Positions 19,601 through 26,265 of a DNA stretch of 64,000 nt are shown here, piece after piece. The stretch's first letter is position 1. Each line of letters opens with the position of its first letter. Under the pieces are notes generated by a model, which saw only the letters and a list, made by a program, of their open reading frames with translations, did not search any database and was not told the origin of the DNA. The translations under genes were made by a program, and so were the position numbers. Source of the stretch: a bacterium (GTDB lineage Bacteria; Myxococcota_A; Bradymonadia; UBA7976; UBA1532); NCBI GenBank assembly GCA_030427205.1, contig JAUHXC010000014.1, forward strand, positions 124,001-188,000, written 5' to 3'.

Positions 19601-20821
19601 CGGATCGGAGAGCTCGGCGAGGGTCGAGACCTCGGCCATCGGCTCCGCCGGCCCGTCGTCGTCGAGCAGATCGCCCCAGCCCTCGTCCGCCGCGCCGGGC
19701 CCCTCCACCTGATCGAGCACGTCGTCGAGCCAGTCGTCGCCCTCGCCGCCGATCGCCAGATCGGGATCGAGCCCGAAGTCGTCGAGCGACTCGTCGAGGT
19801 CGAGATCGTCGTCGATGGCCAGGGCGTCGGCCTCGAGCGCCGGCGCGCCGTCGCCGGCCAGGGCCGCGCCGATGGCGTCCAGATCATCCAGCTCGTCGAG
19901 CGGATCGAAGTCGTCCTCGCCGGGCACGGTCTCGAGGGACGCCTCGACCGACGCCAGATCGTCGGGCAGGGCGCCGTCGGTGCCGATCGGCTCGTCGAAG
20001 TCGAAGTCGTCGGGCAGGGCGCCGTCGAGGTCGTCGAGATCGTCGAGCCCGTCCAGCGCGTCGGGATCACCCAGGTCGAACGCCGCGTCGGCGTCGCCGA
20101 TCGGGGCGTCGAGATCGAAGTCATCGGGCAGGACCGGCGCGTCGCGCCCGATCGCGGTGTCGTCGGCGAAGTCCGCGTCGTCGGGCAGGGCCCCGTCGTC
20201 GAAGTCGCCGAAGTCCACGTCGTCGGGCAGCGCCGAGTCGAAGTCGCCGTCGTCGAAGTCGCCGAAGTCCGCGTCGTCGGGCAGGGCGCCGTTCTCCGCC
20301 AGCTCGTCCAGGTCATCGAGCGCGGGCAGCGCGCCCTCGTCGTCGAGCGCCTCGAAGTCGATGTCGTCGGGCAGGGCGCCGCCGAACGGATCCCCATCCA
20401 GCGGCGCGTCCTCGCGCAGGATGTCGTCCAGCGGCATGTCGGGCAGGGCGCCGCTCACCGGGCCGGCCCCGTCGTCGAGGTCGAAGTCGTCGGGCAGCGC
20501 GGACGGATCACCGATCGGGGTGTCGAGGTCAAAATCGTCGGGCAGCACGCCGCCGTCGTCGAGCCCGTCGGCGGGGGTCCGATCCGCCGCCTCTTCGCGG
20601 GCCATGATGTCCAGCAGCCCCGAGTCGACGGTCAACAGCCCCTCGACCGGGCGCTCCTCTTCCGTCGAGCGCGCGGGTCGCCCCTGCTCGTCGAGGGCGG
20701 CGATCTGGCTCCACGAGCGGCTCACCCGCCCGCGCCCGCCATCACCCAGATCCCCCCACGACTCGAGGGCCCCCTCTTCGGGCGGGGACCCCGGTCGTTC
20801 CTGGTCGTCACCGTCGGCCAT
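13694..20821 (-). CDS. giant TPR protein with acidic LPDD-repeat N-terminus (about 2375 residues)
   Basis: The N-terminal 480 residues are strongly acidic and carry about nine copies of a motif of the form (A/V)LPDD(F/A/V/I)D(L/F), often followed by a Pro-Ile-Gly tail. A Phe-Gly-Glu-Ala-Leu repeat lies near residue 690. TPR-like helical repeats occupy about 820-2075, and a C-terminal domain (about 2115-2375) is related to that of the downstream gene. Start: ATG at 20821 preceded by a G-rich ribosome site; a TTG thirteen codons upstream (20860) is an alternative. No signal peptide is visible. It overlaps the next TPR gene by ATGA, so the two are probably made together and may form one complex. 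Function is unknown. Confidence 0.85.
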   Translation of the reverse strand: MADGDDQERPGSPPEEGALESWGDLGDGGRGRVSRSWSQIAALDEQGRPARSTEEERPVEGLLTVDSGLLDIMAREEAADRTPADGLDDGGVLPDDFDLDTPIGDPSALPDDFDLDDGAGPVSGALPDMPLDDILREDAPLDGDPFGGALPDDIDFEALDDEGALPALDDLDELAENGALPDDADFGDFDDGDFDSALPDDVDFGDFDDGALPDDADFADDTAIGRDAPVLPDDFDLDAPIGDADAAFDLGDPDALDGLDDLDDLDGALPDDFDFDEPIGTDGALPDDLASVEASLETVPGEDDFDPLDELDDLDAIGAALAGDGAPALEADALAIDDDLDLDESLDDFGLDPDLAIGGEGDDWLDDVLDQVEGPGAADEGWGDLLDDDGPAEPMAEVSTLAELSDPPAPIAPDADLWALAAEQWDDEPEPPSKPASMPFDDPFAAPVRGGLEDETRALGDPFSRLQQDRGGRRMTGELPAVEARAPSPEAAYLALDGALPRDDGPPASQEVASESPTLTEAPSGPVAPSAAQVQAALELLIRRSAERRGERIADADDPEVMMVEEVLEDGPERRVVRVEYPRLGELEILELPEDGEALPGLDDDFDAFADGYVFFEEDALDAPPDRRSALAALSREPVELARLLEPVDPVEDSTDIALDRAFAEATVDVDPAPAPLPLAPAAGEALFGEALFGEALFGEHDGALAHDDAVVGDDDTPALAIEPTPSMLPLDGPDDADDGLGGLRPGWQGADLGGALDPALVEQLGAPFIGIIPPFGARNAVGSFPPGSLAIERAAPPDGPAVVPRLTLRLPAEQTWAHRLACFLIDEASSEPERGRLAALMHGLGVIAHRPLGDEAVALEALRAALENDPDVALSRWALQALLDEAGLHDELLDRLVHAGSGDDPREADGDTRHRAGHLARTALGDDEQALWQWARASNARPHAASRLARYLLLTATGAPDARLEALDDLLEAAEGPVWWSALALDRVRSAARAEAFDLQQAELLLEEAIRRRGGVPAVFAAIERHALARGRMSLWLSALRARFDRVMADYEGGALSETLAQHELAEIFVKAGLALDQLGRRTEALGEYHHALRSLPDDPYALHRAAELARRLGDHGALRQHLDRLAQLSHTAEERADAAYQMGLVAQQILGDDNAAEQDFGRALAALPTMSAALAALGRLDLRRGRLDAIQDRYADEIRELEAALRQPQAAAERRRTVTTLVDRYYRLARLLEETGDAPVALDVYKRALAVDPRFLPAFEAMDRLYVRHGRWRERTALILGWVQRQKGAPLEAIGPLLSAADALRVHLDDPENAARVAARTLALAPSHPYALRRASETFALLGNTAARIEVDLRWGRLDGDARRDLDGLRATKLLRAAQLQELDGDPLAAAAEALPIYREALARDPEALGAIDGLMRTALRLGRTGELVQQMEAHDLAAHPSPVLALPMAEALLAAGRPDEAAEFLIRWRARARAAGTMDRAADAGSLALLALACERTDHWRMLADTLEEQATLTEGRARAVLLARSGALWELRLEAPALAADAYRRAVEADPECAAARAGALRLAAMERGDWRPAGAVAEALGQARAADLEQDADARTAALDRVAAAVDDPRTAVAWRALARGETTSLEAAGALYAAHPERGDLFATYRRRLEEAGDLPGLVEALWTRLDYEDEPGRTALLTAIIGHGLRIDDRPSVHEAVEALLAMDPTSLPALLAQRRLARAADDPAASTEVSRTLTGVLRAPGPAAAAHHAVAIEAEARGEAPAQVQRLLTQAVEINPADDDAARALGERLRAAGEWSKLAELHQRRLAAIADPARRRPVARELARLLADRFEDLPGAWRVLRRELSAEAADPETALLAAQIAGRAGQSADADACFALAARADGGRMRLDAMRGQARAWQTRGESEKARVLAERVLKAAPDDAETLELLAELLAAAQKWKGVVQIFRRLMKLEPDPSARAERALAIGEIFARVYGDPRRAAGWFKRAIELDPSQLRAVWRLLEEAGNAPPDAVPIEHVEDALDRAVEARRRAIAERPDPEALGDLARLHARRGDRDGQLLVGEALCWLGLADERTRRWVEAAHKRVSVDFARPLGDELRRTLLEDAGERGRARMIFDAFALVLTEVLAGAMPAGVARLSRRSFPEWQAEFRRLAAGLGVDDVELHNGGRSVVRFRGLYLPRPAIAVPQAALAGPLESRQAFAVGQLLDGLREGRLLLEAPGVERVESCAGVMAATLCPGLIEPPAADAVPAELRDRLAERARRLPRRIKLQLDGLAARSEGPVDFARLARAVASTRARAGLLCCGDLQIALDAVVFPDAAAAEAARRSGGVLAALDSAPAGRALLTYALGADHARLRRVLALGLSGRAG
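18726..18770. repeat. 15-bp tandem repeat, three copies, inside the giant TPR gene
   Basis: The unit CCGAACAGCGCCTCC occurs three times head to tail (the third differs at the last base). On the minus strand it encodes a repeated Phe-Gly-Glu-Ala-Leu unit. The period is a multiple of three, so copy-number change would keep the frame. Confidence 0.85.
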
Positions 20822-20899
20822 CGGCCCCCGAGTGTCCGAGCCGCGCCCATCGACTGTCAAACATTCGCCGAGCGCGCGCGGCGGCGGCGCACATCTGCA

Positions 20900-22465
20900 T
20901 CACCATGCCAGCTGCGCCCGCCCCACCAGCTTGCCGATCAGGCCGTCGTCGAGGGCCTCGTCGAGCGCCGGGCCGGGATAGAGCGCGCCCCCCTGAAGAC
21001 CGAGTTCGCCGCGCAGGACGCCGCCCAGCGAGAAGCGCCACCCCACGCCGAACGCCAGCTCGGCCCCATAGAAGCGGGACGCCGGCTCGCCGCGGTGATT
21101 GCGGGTCGCCCCGCCGGCCTCGAAGGTCTCGAACGGATCGACGAAGGGCTCCGACCCCCAGGCCAGCACCGCCATGCCGGTCAACGTCCAGCGGCCGGGG
21201 CGCCAGGTCACCCCCGGGTTGACGTAGAGCGCGTTGCGCACCGCACCGTCGGTGGGCAGCCAGTCGGCCCCCGCCTGGGCGATGCCCACCCGCGCCGGAT
21301 CGGCCGCCCGCTCGGCGCTGCGCAGGCTGATGAGGCGCAAGACATCGGGGAACAGCACCAGCCCCACCCGGAAGTCGGGATCGAAGCTGAACGCCCGCCA
21401 CTCGCCGTCATCGGGATCGGCGTCCCCCGAGGCGTAGCCCACCTCCAGCGCGGCGGCGATGCGCGGGCAGCGCCAGGCGGTCTCGGCCCGCGCGGCCCAG
21501 CCGAGCCCCAGCAGATCGACCCCGTCGGCGCTGGTGGCCGGGCGCAGGGCGTTGGTCTCGCCGAACACCCCCACCAGCTCGCCCTCGACCTGGACCTCGG
21601 CGCCGAGCAGGAACAACGGCAGGTTCAGCCGCAGGTGCGCGTCGATGGCCGTGCGCGAGGTCTCGTCGCCGTTCTCGTCGGTCTGCCAGCGATGCACCGC
21701 GTACAGCCCGCCCGACAGCGCATCGCCGGGCCACCACAGCGAGCCCACCGCCCGCCACGCGGTATCCCCCGACAAGGCCGACGCCAGATCGTCCTGCCAG
21801 ACGTGATCGGCGCCCACCGAGAGCACCGCGTCCCCCAGCGGACCGTGGGTGAAGCGGCGCAGCGGGCGCACCGAGAACATCAGCCGATCGACCAGATCAC
21901 CATTGCGCTTGTCGCCCAGCCGCTCGACCCACTGCCCCGCATCGTCGTCGGCGCCATCGTCGTCGAGCAGGCCCATGCCCCAATCGGCGCCCATCTGGCC
22001 GAACTGCAGATCGAACCAGGGCAGCTGCAGATCGAGCCACGCCTGCCGCGGCTCGACCGTCGTCCAGCCGTCGTACCAGATGGTCGGATCGCCATGCCGG
22101 CGCTCGACGAACGCGGTGCCCACCTCGAGCGTATCGCCGAAGATCTGCCCGGTGAGCACATCGATCTCGATGAAGATGTTCAGCGGGCCCGCCTCGATGG
22201 TCGGGCGGATGCGCAGGCGGTGCTCGGCGAAGAGGTTCTGCCCGCTGTCGGTCTTCTGAGCGTCGAGGGGGAAGGCGTTGATGCCCGACAACCGCAGGCG
22301 GTATGCCCCCGGCGTCGACCAGCGCACCCGCGCCTCGGCGACGGTGACCATGCAGCACAACCCGACCATCACGGGCAGCAGGCCGACGGGCAGCCGGCGG
22401 ACGGGCCGGGCCCGGACGGATGGAGCGCGAACGGATGCAGCGCGAATGGATGCAGTGCGGCGCAC
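20900..22465 (-). CDS. predicted outer-membrane beta-barrel protein (porin-like)
   Basis: The 521-residue protein has an Arg-rich N-terminus followed by a hydrophobic stretch (VGLLPVMVGLCCMVTVAEA) that looks like a signal peptide. The mature part is built of alternating amphipathic strands rich in Trp, Tyr and Gly, such as FIEIDVLTGQIFGDT, WLDLQLPWFDLQFGQM and FYGAELAFGVGWRFSLGG. It ends in an aromatic residue (AQLAW), as is typical of proteins assembled by the BAM complex. The pattern resembles alginate-export-type porins, but the family assignment is only a guess. The unusually long n-region of the signal peptide is made by a 15-bp DNA repeat, so the true start could lie a little further in. 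Confidence 0.75.
   Translation of the reverse strand: MRRTASIRAASVRAPSVRARPVRRLPVGLLPVMVGLCCMVTVAEARVRWSTPGAYRLRLSGINAFPLDAQKTDSGQNLFAEHRLRIRPTIEAGPLNIFIEIDVLTGQIFGDTLEVGTAFVERRHGDPTIWYDGWTTVEPRQAWLDLQLPWFDLQFGQMGADWGMGLLDDDGADDDAGQWVERLGDKRNGDLVDRLMFSVRPLRRFTHGPLGDAVLSVGADHVWQDDLASALSGDTAWRAVGSLWWPGDALSGGLYAVHRWQTDENGDETSRTAIDAHLRLNLPLFLLGAEVQVEGELVGVFGETNALRPATSADGVDLLGLGWAARAETAWRCPRIAAALEVGYASGDADPDDGEWRAFSFDPDFRVGLVLFPDVLRLISLRSAERAADPARVGIAQAGADWLPTDGAVRNALYVNPGVTWRPGRWTLTGMAVLAWGSEPFVDPFETFEAGGATRNHRGEPASRFYGAELAFGVGWRFSLGGVLRGELGLQGGALYPGPALDEALDDGLIGKLVGRAQLAW
22417..22461. repeat. 15-bp tandem repeat in the signal-peptide coding region
   Basis: Three adjacent 15-base units (CGGATGGAGCGCGAA, CGGATGCAGCGCGAA, TGGATGCAGTGCGGC) encode, on the minus strand, a repeated Ser-(Ile/Val)-Arg-Ala-(Ala/Pro) unit at the start of the porin-like protein. 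Confidence 0.8.
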
Positions 22466-22577
22466 GGACCTCTCGACACCAGAGACGGCGCAGTCTACCG
22501 GACCGCGCGCCCGATGCCACCCCTGGCGGCGACCGGCCCCGACCGTGTGTCGCAGGCGGGGACGCGAGACGGCGACG

Positions 22578-22946
22578 TCAGCCGGCGAGCAGGGCCCGCA
22601 CCACCTCCTGAAACCGCGGGAAGCGCAGGGGTTTGGAGAGGAACGCGTCGGCGCCCGCGCCGTCCGCCTCGGCGCTCGACGGGCCCATGGCGTGCGCGCT
22701 GATGACCAGGACCGGCACCGTGCGGGTCAGCGGATCGGCCTTGAGCTGCCGGGTGGCCTCCAGGCCGCTCATGCCGGGCAGCTCGATGTCCATGACCACC
22801 AGCGCCGGCGGCGCGCGGCGCGCGGCGTCCAGCCCCTCTACGGCCGTCGCCACCACGCTCACCGTCAGCCCCTCCGCCTCGAGCAGATCGCGGTAGAGCC
22901 GGCGATTGAACCGGTCGTCTTCGATCACGAGCACGCGCCGCACCAC
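22578..22946 (-). CDS. single-domain response regulator
   Basis: The 122-residue protein is one receiver domain and nothing else. The acidic pair is at VIEDD (residues 9-11), the phospho-acceptor Asp at 53 in VVMDIELPGMSG, the switch Ser in VISAHA, and the conserved Lys in LSKPL. The start is GTG at 22946, with a G-rich ribosome site upstream (CTGGGGGAAG). With no output domain it probably acts as a phosphate relay or binds a partner, as CheY and Spo0F do. No kinase is adjacent. It precedes the porin gene on the same strand with a gap of about 110 bases, so co-transcription is possible. Confidence 0.92.
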   Translation of the reverse strand: MVRRVLVIEDDRFNRRLYRDLLEAEGLTVSVVATAVEGLDAARRAPPALVVMDIELPGMSGLEATRQLKADPLTRTVPVLVISAHAMGPSSAEADGAGADAFLSKPLRFPRFQEVVRALLAG

Positions 22947-23017
22947 GGCAGCTTCCCCCAGATTCCGGGCGCCTCTCGACGCGCGCGGAAAAAAATACGG
23001 CCACCGGGCGAAGTCTC

Positions 23018-23046
23018 TTGACGCCGTCGGTCGCCGTCCATATAAA
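23018..23046 (+). promoter_or_regulatory. sigma70 promoter of tRNA-Leu
   Basis: TTGACG (23018-23023), an exact 17-base spacer, then TATAAA (23041-23046), ending 16 bases before the tRNA. These are the closest consensus boxes noticed in the window and fit a strongly expressed stable RNA. Confidence 0.8.
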
Positions 23047-23062
23047 GCCCCTCACCTGCGAC

Positions 23063-23149
<87 letters not shown>

Positions 23150-23150
23150 A

Positions 23151-23181
23151 CCCCCGGCAGCTCTGCTGTCGGGGGTTTTTG
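23151..23181 (+). terminator. rho-independent terminator after tRNA-Leu
   Basis: CCCCCGGCAG, a five-base loop, and CTGTCGGGGG form a 10-bp stem (one G-U pair) followed directly by TTTTTG. It begins two bases after the encoded CCA. Confidence 0.9.
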
Positions 23182-23197
23182 TTTTCTGGACCGGCTC

Positions 23198-23233
23198 CTC
23201 CCTCGTCGGTCTCTGCTCCCTCGTCGGTCTCTG
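23198..23233. repeat. perfect 18-bp tandem duplication
   Basis: CTCCCTCGTCGGTCTCTG occurs twice head to tail between the tRNA terminator and the Hsp70-like gene. It is non-coding as far as can be seen. Confidence 0.85.
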
Positions 23234-23287
23234 CGCTTCTTTCTCTTCGGTCTCCCTGCGGTTCGCTCTCCCCACGGCGCCGCCCGC

Positions 23288-24739
23288 TCAACCGTCCGGC
23301 GGGCGCACCGGCCGCGGCGCGCCGGTCGACAGCGCCGGCAGCCGACCGGTGGGCAGCGGCGCGCTGCGCACCTCGAGCACCCCGTCCTCGTCCAGCTCCA
23401 GCTCGACGCGCGTCGACCGCGGCGCGGCCAGCTCACCGAGCAGATGATCCGCGTCGTCGTCGCGCGTGCCGTGCCAGACGCGCACCGGCGCGCCGTCGCC
23501 GCCGATGGTGCAGCCCATCGTCAGCGGCAGGGGCATGCCCCCCGGGATGACGATCGCGGGATCGGCGCGCCCCACCCGCAACGGCAGCGGCGTACCGTCG
23601 ACGATGTGGCGACTCTGCTCCACCGCGATACGCGCCGCGCCGAAGGCCGCCGCGAGCAGCGGGCTCGGCGCGCCCTCCGGCTCCTCCGGCGCGAGCCCCA
23701 GCCCGCCGGCGATACCCGCGCGAACCGCCGGTGACGCCGCCAGCCCGCCGACCAGCACCAGCCGCTCCAGCGCCGGCTCGCGGGCCAGATCGAGCGCCGT
23801 GCGCAGCCCGTCGATCGCCTCGACCACCGCCGCCACCAGCCGCTTCAGCGGTTCGGCGAGCGACGCGGCCTCCAGCCGACCCCGCAGATCGACCGCCCGA
23901 CCGCCGTGGAACATCAGCGCCGCGATCTGCACGTCGACCGCGTCGCGGCTGCCGAGCGCCGTGCGCGCCCGCTCCGCCTCGCGGCGCAAGACCTCCAACG
24001 CCGCCGGATCCCGCCGCGGGTCGACCCCGCTCGCCTCGGCGCACTGCGCGCACAGGATCCCGGTCAGCAGGCGATCGATGTCGCGGCCGCTCGGCCCGGC
24101 GATCCGGCGGGCGCCGCGCAGATCGACCAGCCCCGGATCCCCCTCGACGAGCGCGACCTCCACCTCCGCCGCGCCCAGGTCGACCACCCACATCCGCTCG
24201 TGTCCGCGCAGGCCGACGCCATGTTGCACCGCCGCGGCCAGCGGCGCCGAGATCAGCCGCGCCTCGGTGAAGCCCGCGCGCCGCGCCGCCGAGCGGATCG
24301 CCCGTCGCCGCCCCGGACCCGCCGTCGCCGGCACCGTTATCCGCGCCGCCCGCGGCTCGCCCGCCCGGTTGCGCAAGACCGAGAGCACCATCGCCGCCAG
24401 CCCGGTCAGCGGATGCACCGCGTCACCGACCTTCACCCCGACGCCGCCGCCGGCGGTCGGCGCCAGCGCCGCGGCCCACTCGCTGCGCGCCCGGCGGCAC
24501 GTGGCCCCGGCAAACGGCCGCCCCACCAGCGGCACGAAGTCGTAGATCGTCTGCGCGGGGGCCGACGGCGCCAGGATGCGCGCCTCTTCGCCGACCCGCA
24601 CGTCCCCCGCGCCGAAGTGCACCGCGCTCGGCAGGATGGCCTCGCCCAGCGGGTCGAGCAGCGCGCGGACCCCCGATCCGTCGGCCAACGCCGCCGCGCT
24701 GCCGCTCGATCCCAGGTCGATGCCGATGGGCCGGGCCAT
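23288..24739 (-). CDS. Hsp70/DnaK-like actin-fold ATPase, substrate domain reduced
   Basis: The 483-residue protein carries the actin/Hsp70 nucleotide-binding motifs: phosphate-1 IGIDLGSSGSAAAL at the N-terminus, a DnaK-like ITVPATAGPGRRRAIRSAA, phosphate-2 WVVDLGAAEVEVAL, and adenosine-binding LVLVGGLAASPAVRAG. After the ATPase domain (about 1-370) only about 110 residues remain, much shorter than DnaK, with a short beta-rich segment and no helical lid. It therefore belongs to the divergent Hsp70-like proteins rather than the housekeeping chaperone; no DnaJ or GrpE gene is nearby. It is divergent from the heme lipoprotein gene. A role in protein handling or signalling cannot be decided from sequence. 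Confidence 0.85.
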   Translation of the reverse strand: MARPIGIDLGSSGSAAALADGSGVRALLDPLGEAILPSAVHFGAGDVRVGEEARILAPSAPAQTIYDFVPLVGRPFAGATCRRARSEWAAALAPTAGGGVGVKVGDAVHPLTGLAAMVLSVLRNRAGEPRAARITVPATAGPGRRRAIRSAARRAGFTEARLISAPLAAAVQHGVGLRGHERMWVVDLGAAEVEVALVEGDPGLVDLRGARRIAGPSGRDIDRLLTGILCAQCAEASGVDPRRDPAALEVLRREAERARTALGSRDAVDVQIAALMFHGGRAVDLRGRLEAASLAEPLKRLVAAVVEAIDGLRTALDLAREPALERLVLVGGLAASPAVRAGIAGGLGLAPEEPEGAPSPLLAAAFGAARIAVEQSRHIVDGTPLPLRVGRADPAIVIPGGMPLPLTMGCTIGGDGAPVRVWHGTRDDDADHLLGELAAPRSTRVELELDEDGVLEVRSAPLPTGRLPALSTGAPRPVRPPDG

Positions 24740-24769
24740 GCCCCCTCCGAGGTCTCGCGCCTCGACGAT

Positions 24770-24793
24770 ACCGCACGCCCGACGACGTGCGGT
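24770..24793. promoter_or_regulatory. 8-bp inverted repeat in a divergent promoter region
   Basis: ACCGCACG and CGTGCGGT, separated by 8 bases, lie midway between the divergent Hsp70-like and lipoprotein genes. The size and position fit a dimeric regulator site; a TAGGCT overlaps its right edge. No regulator can be named. Confidence 0.4.
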
Positions 24794-24840
24794 AGGCTGG
24801 CGCCGTGCAGCCGATCGCGGCGCTGCCAGGGGAGGGGGGC

Positions 24841-26154
24841 ATGCGGGCGCTGAGCGCCATCATCATGACCGCCAGCATGACCGCCGGCGCGCTGCTCGCC
24901 GCCTGCGGAGACATCGACGCCGGGCCCTGCGCCGCCGGCGGCTGCCTCGACGCGGGCCCAGCCGACCGCGATCCGCCGGACCGACCCGAGCCCGACAGCG
25001 CGCCGTCGGGCGCGCCCGACGCCCACGACGCCGGCCCGCCCGACCACGACCCGCCGGACGCTTGGCGGCCGTCCGATCTCGGACCGCCGCCCGGCCCCGT
25101 CGACCGCGAACGCAGCCTCGTCTGGACCCGCCCCGACATCCTCGACGACCCGAGCCGCGTCTCGTTGTCCCGGGTGATGGCCGCCGCCGCCGAAGATCTG
25201 CACGGCGGCCACCTCTTCGACCATGTGCTGCGCCGCTTCGGCACGACCGACTTCAGCCGCCGGCCCGACCAGGCGCTCATCGCCGACGCCCTGCGCGAAG
25301 ACCAGGGCGACGACCCCGGTCAGTGGGACCTCGACGCCGCGCCCTTCATCGCCACCGGCGTGCACCTGCGGGTCGACCTCGCCGACGGCGCGCACTGCGG
25401 CGAGCTCCGGGTCTCGTTCTCGACCACCCACGCCACGGTGCAGCCGCTGCACTTCATCTTCCTCTTCGAGATGCGCCCCGAGCCCGGCCACCGCGACTGC
25501 CGCGGCCTCATGGTGCGCCTCGCCCGCCTCTCCGAGCTGGATGACGCCGCGTTCCTCGACGCCGCCGACGCGCTGCTCGATACGCACCTCACCCCCGACC
25601 GCTTCCTGCTCATGGAGAGCGGCGAGTTCACCATCTTCCCCTGGGAGTGGCGCCAGTGGACCAAGGCGCCCAACCCCGACCCCGTCGCCGCCGAGACCCT
25701 GCCGGTGGTGCTCGAGAACCCGCCGCTCTTCCAGACCGTGGACGTCGAGGGCATCAACCGCGGCGGCGAGCGGCGGCGGGCCTTCTTGCGCTGGGTCGAA
25801 GACAACGCCGCCGCCATCGACGCCCGCACCGCCTTGATCCCCGAAGAGTTCCGCGCCCCGTGGGGCACCGCGCCCACCGCCATCCCGCGGGTGCCGCTCT
25901 CGCTGCGCGACCTCGACCCCGCGGTCGCCGCCCGCTACCCCGAGCTGCGCGAGAAGCTCGAGATCATCGGCTGCCCGGTCTGCCACACCGCCGACGCCGA
26001 CTTCGTACAGACTACACCCGAGCGCACGTTCTCCGAGTTCTACGACAAAGAGCTCGACGCCCGCGCCGACTTCCTCGACCGCTGGATCCGAACCGGCCGC
26101 AAGCCGCCCGTGCCATACGGGCCGCTGCAGCCCGATCCGGTCCTGCCCGACTGA
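24841..26154 (+). CDS. lipoprotein with a single CxxCH heme-binding motif
   Basis: The start is ATG at 24841, just after GGGGAGGGG. The signal sequence ends in the lipobox LLAAC, so the mature lipoprotein begins at Cys. A linker of about 80 residues rich in Asp, Pro and Ala follows. The globular part (about 95-437) matches no family I recognise; it contains GEFTIFPWEWRQWTKAPNP and, near residue 385, CPVCH, a CxxCH motif of the kind that binds covalent heme c. One heme would suggest electron transfer or a peroxidase-like role, but the motif could also bind metal. It is probably anchored in the outer membrane or periplasm. The length is about 437 residues. Confidence 0.75.
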   Translation: MRALSAIIMTASMTAGALLAACGDIDAGPCAAGGCLDAGPADRDPPDRPEPDSAPSGAPDAHDAGPPDHDPPDAWRPSDLGPPPGPVDRERSLVWTRPDILDDPSRVSLSRVMAAAAEDLHGGHLFDHVLRRFGTTDFSRRPDQALIADALREDQGDDPGQWDLDAAPFIATGVHLRVDLADGAHCGELRVSFSTTHATVQPLHFIFLFEMRPEPGHRDCRGLMVRLARLSELDDAAFLDAADALLDTHLTPDRFLLMESGEFTIFPWEWRQWTKAPNPDPVAAETLPVVLENPPLFQTVDVEGINRGGERRRAFLRWVEDNAAAIDARTALIPEEFRAPWGTAPTAIPRVPLSLRDLDPAVAARYPELREKLEIIGCPVCHTADADFVQTTPERTFSEFYDKELDARADFLDRWIRTGRKPPVPYGPLQPDPVLPD

Positions 26155-26218
26155 CCGCCAGGGCGCCGCGCCCCGGGCGGCCCGATCGCGCGGGCCGGCG
26201 GCCTCGCCCTCGCCGATA

Positions 26219-26240
26219 CCCCGATCGGGCCCGGTCGGGG
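26219..26240. terminator. hairpin between convergent genes
   Basis: CCCCGATC and GGTCGGGG (8-bp stem, one G-T pair) with a 6-base loop GGGCCC lie between the lipoprotein stop and the GT39 stop. There is no T run; terminator function for either side is inferred from position. Confidence 0.35.
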
Positions 26241-26265
26241 CACCTGGAGGCCCCTGGTGGCCCCT

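Noticed and set aside
13745..22702. A + strand open frame of nearly 3000 codons opposite the giant TPR and porin genes
   Set aside because: It is the high-GC mirror of real minus-strand genes; its translation is low complexity, rich in Arg, Gly, Gln and Val, with no domain.
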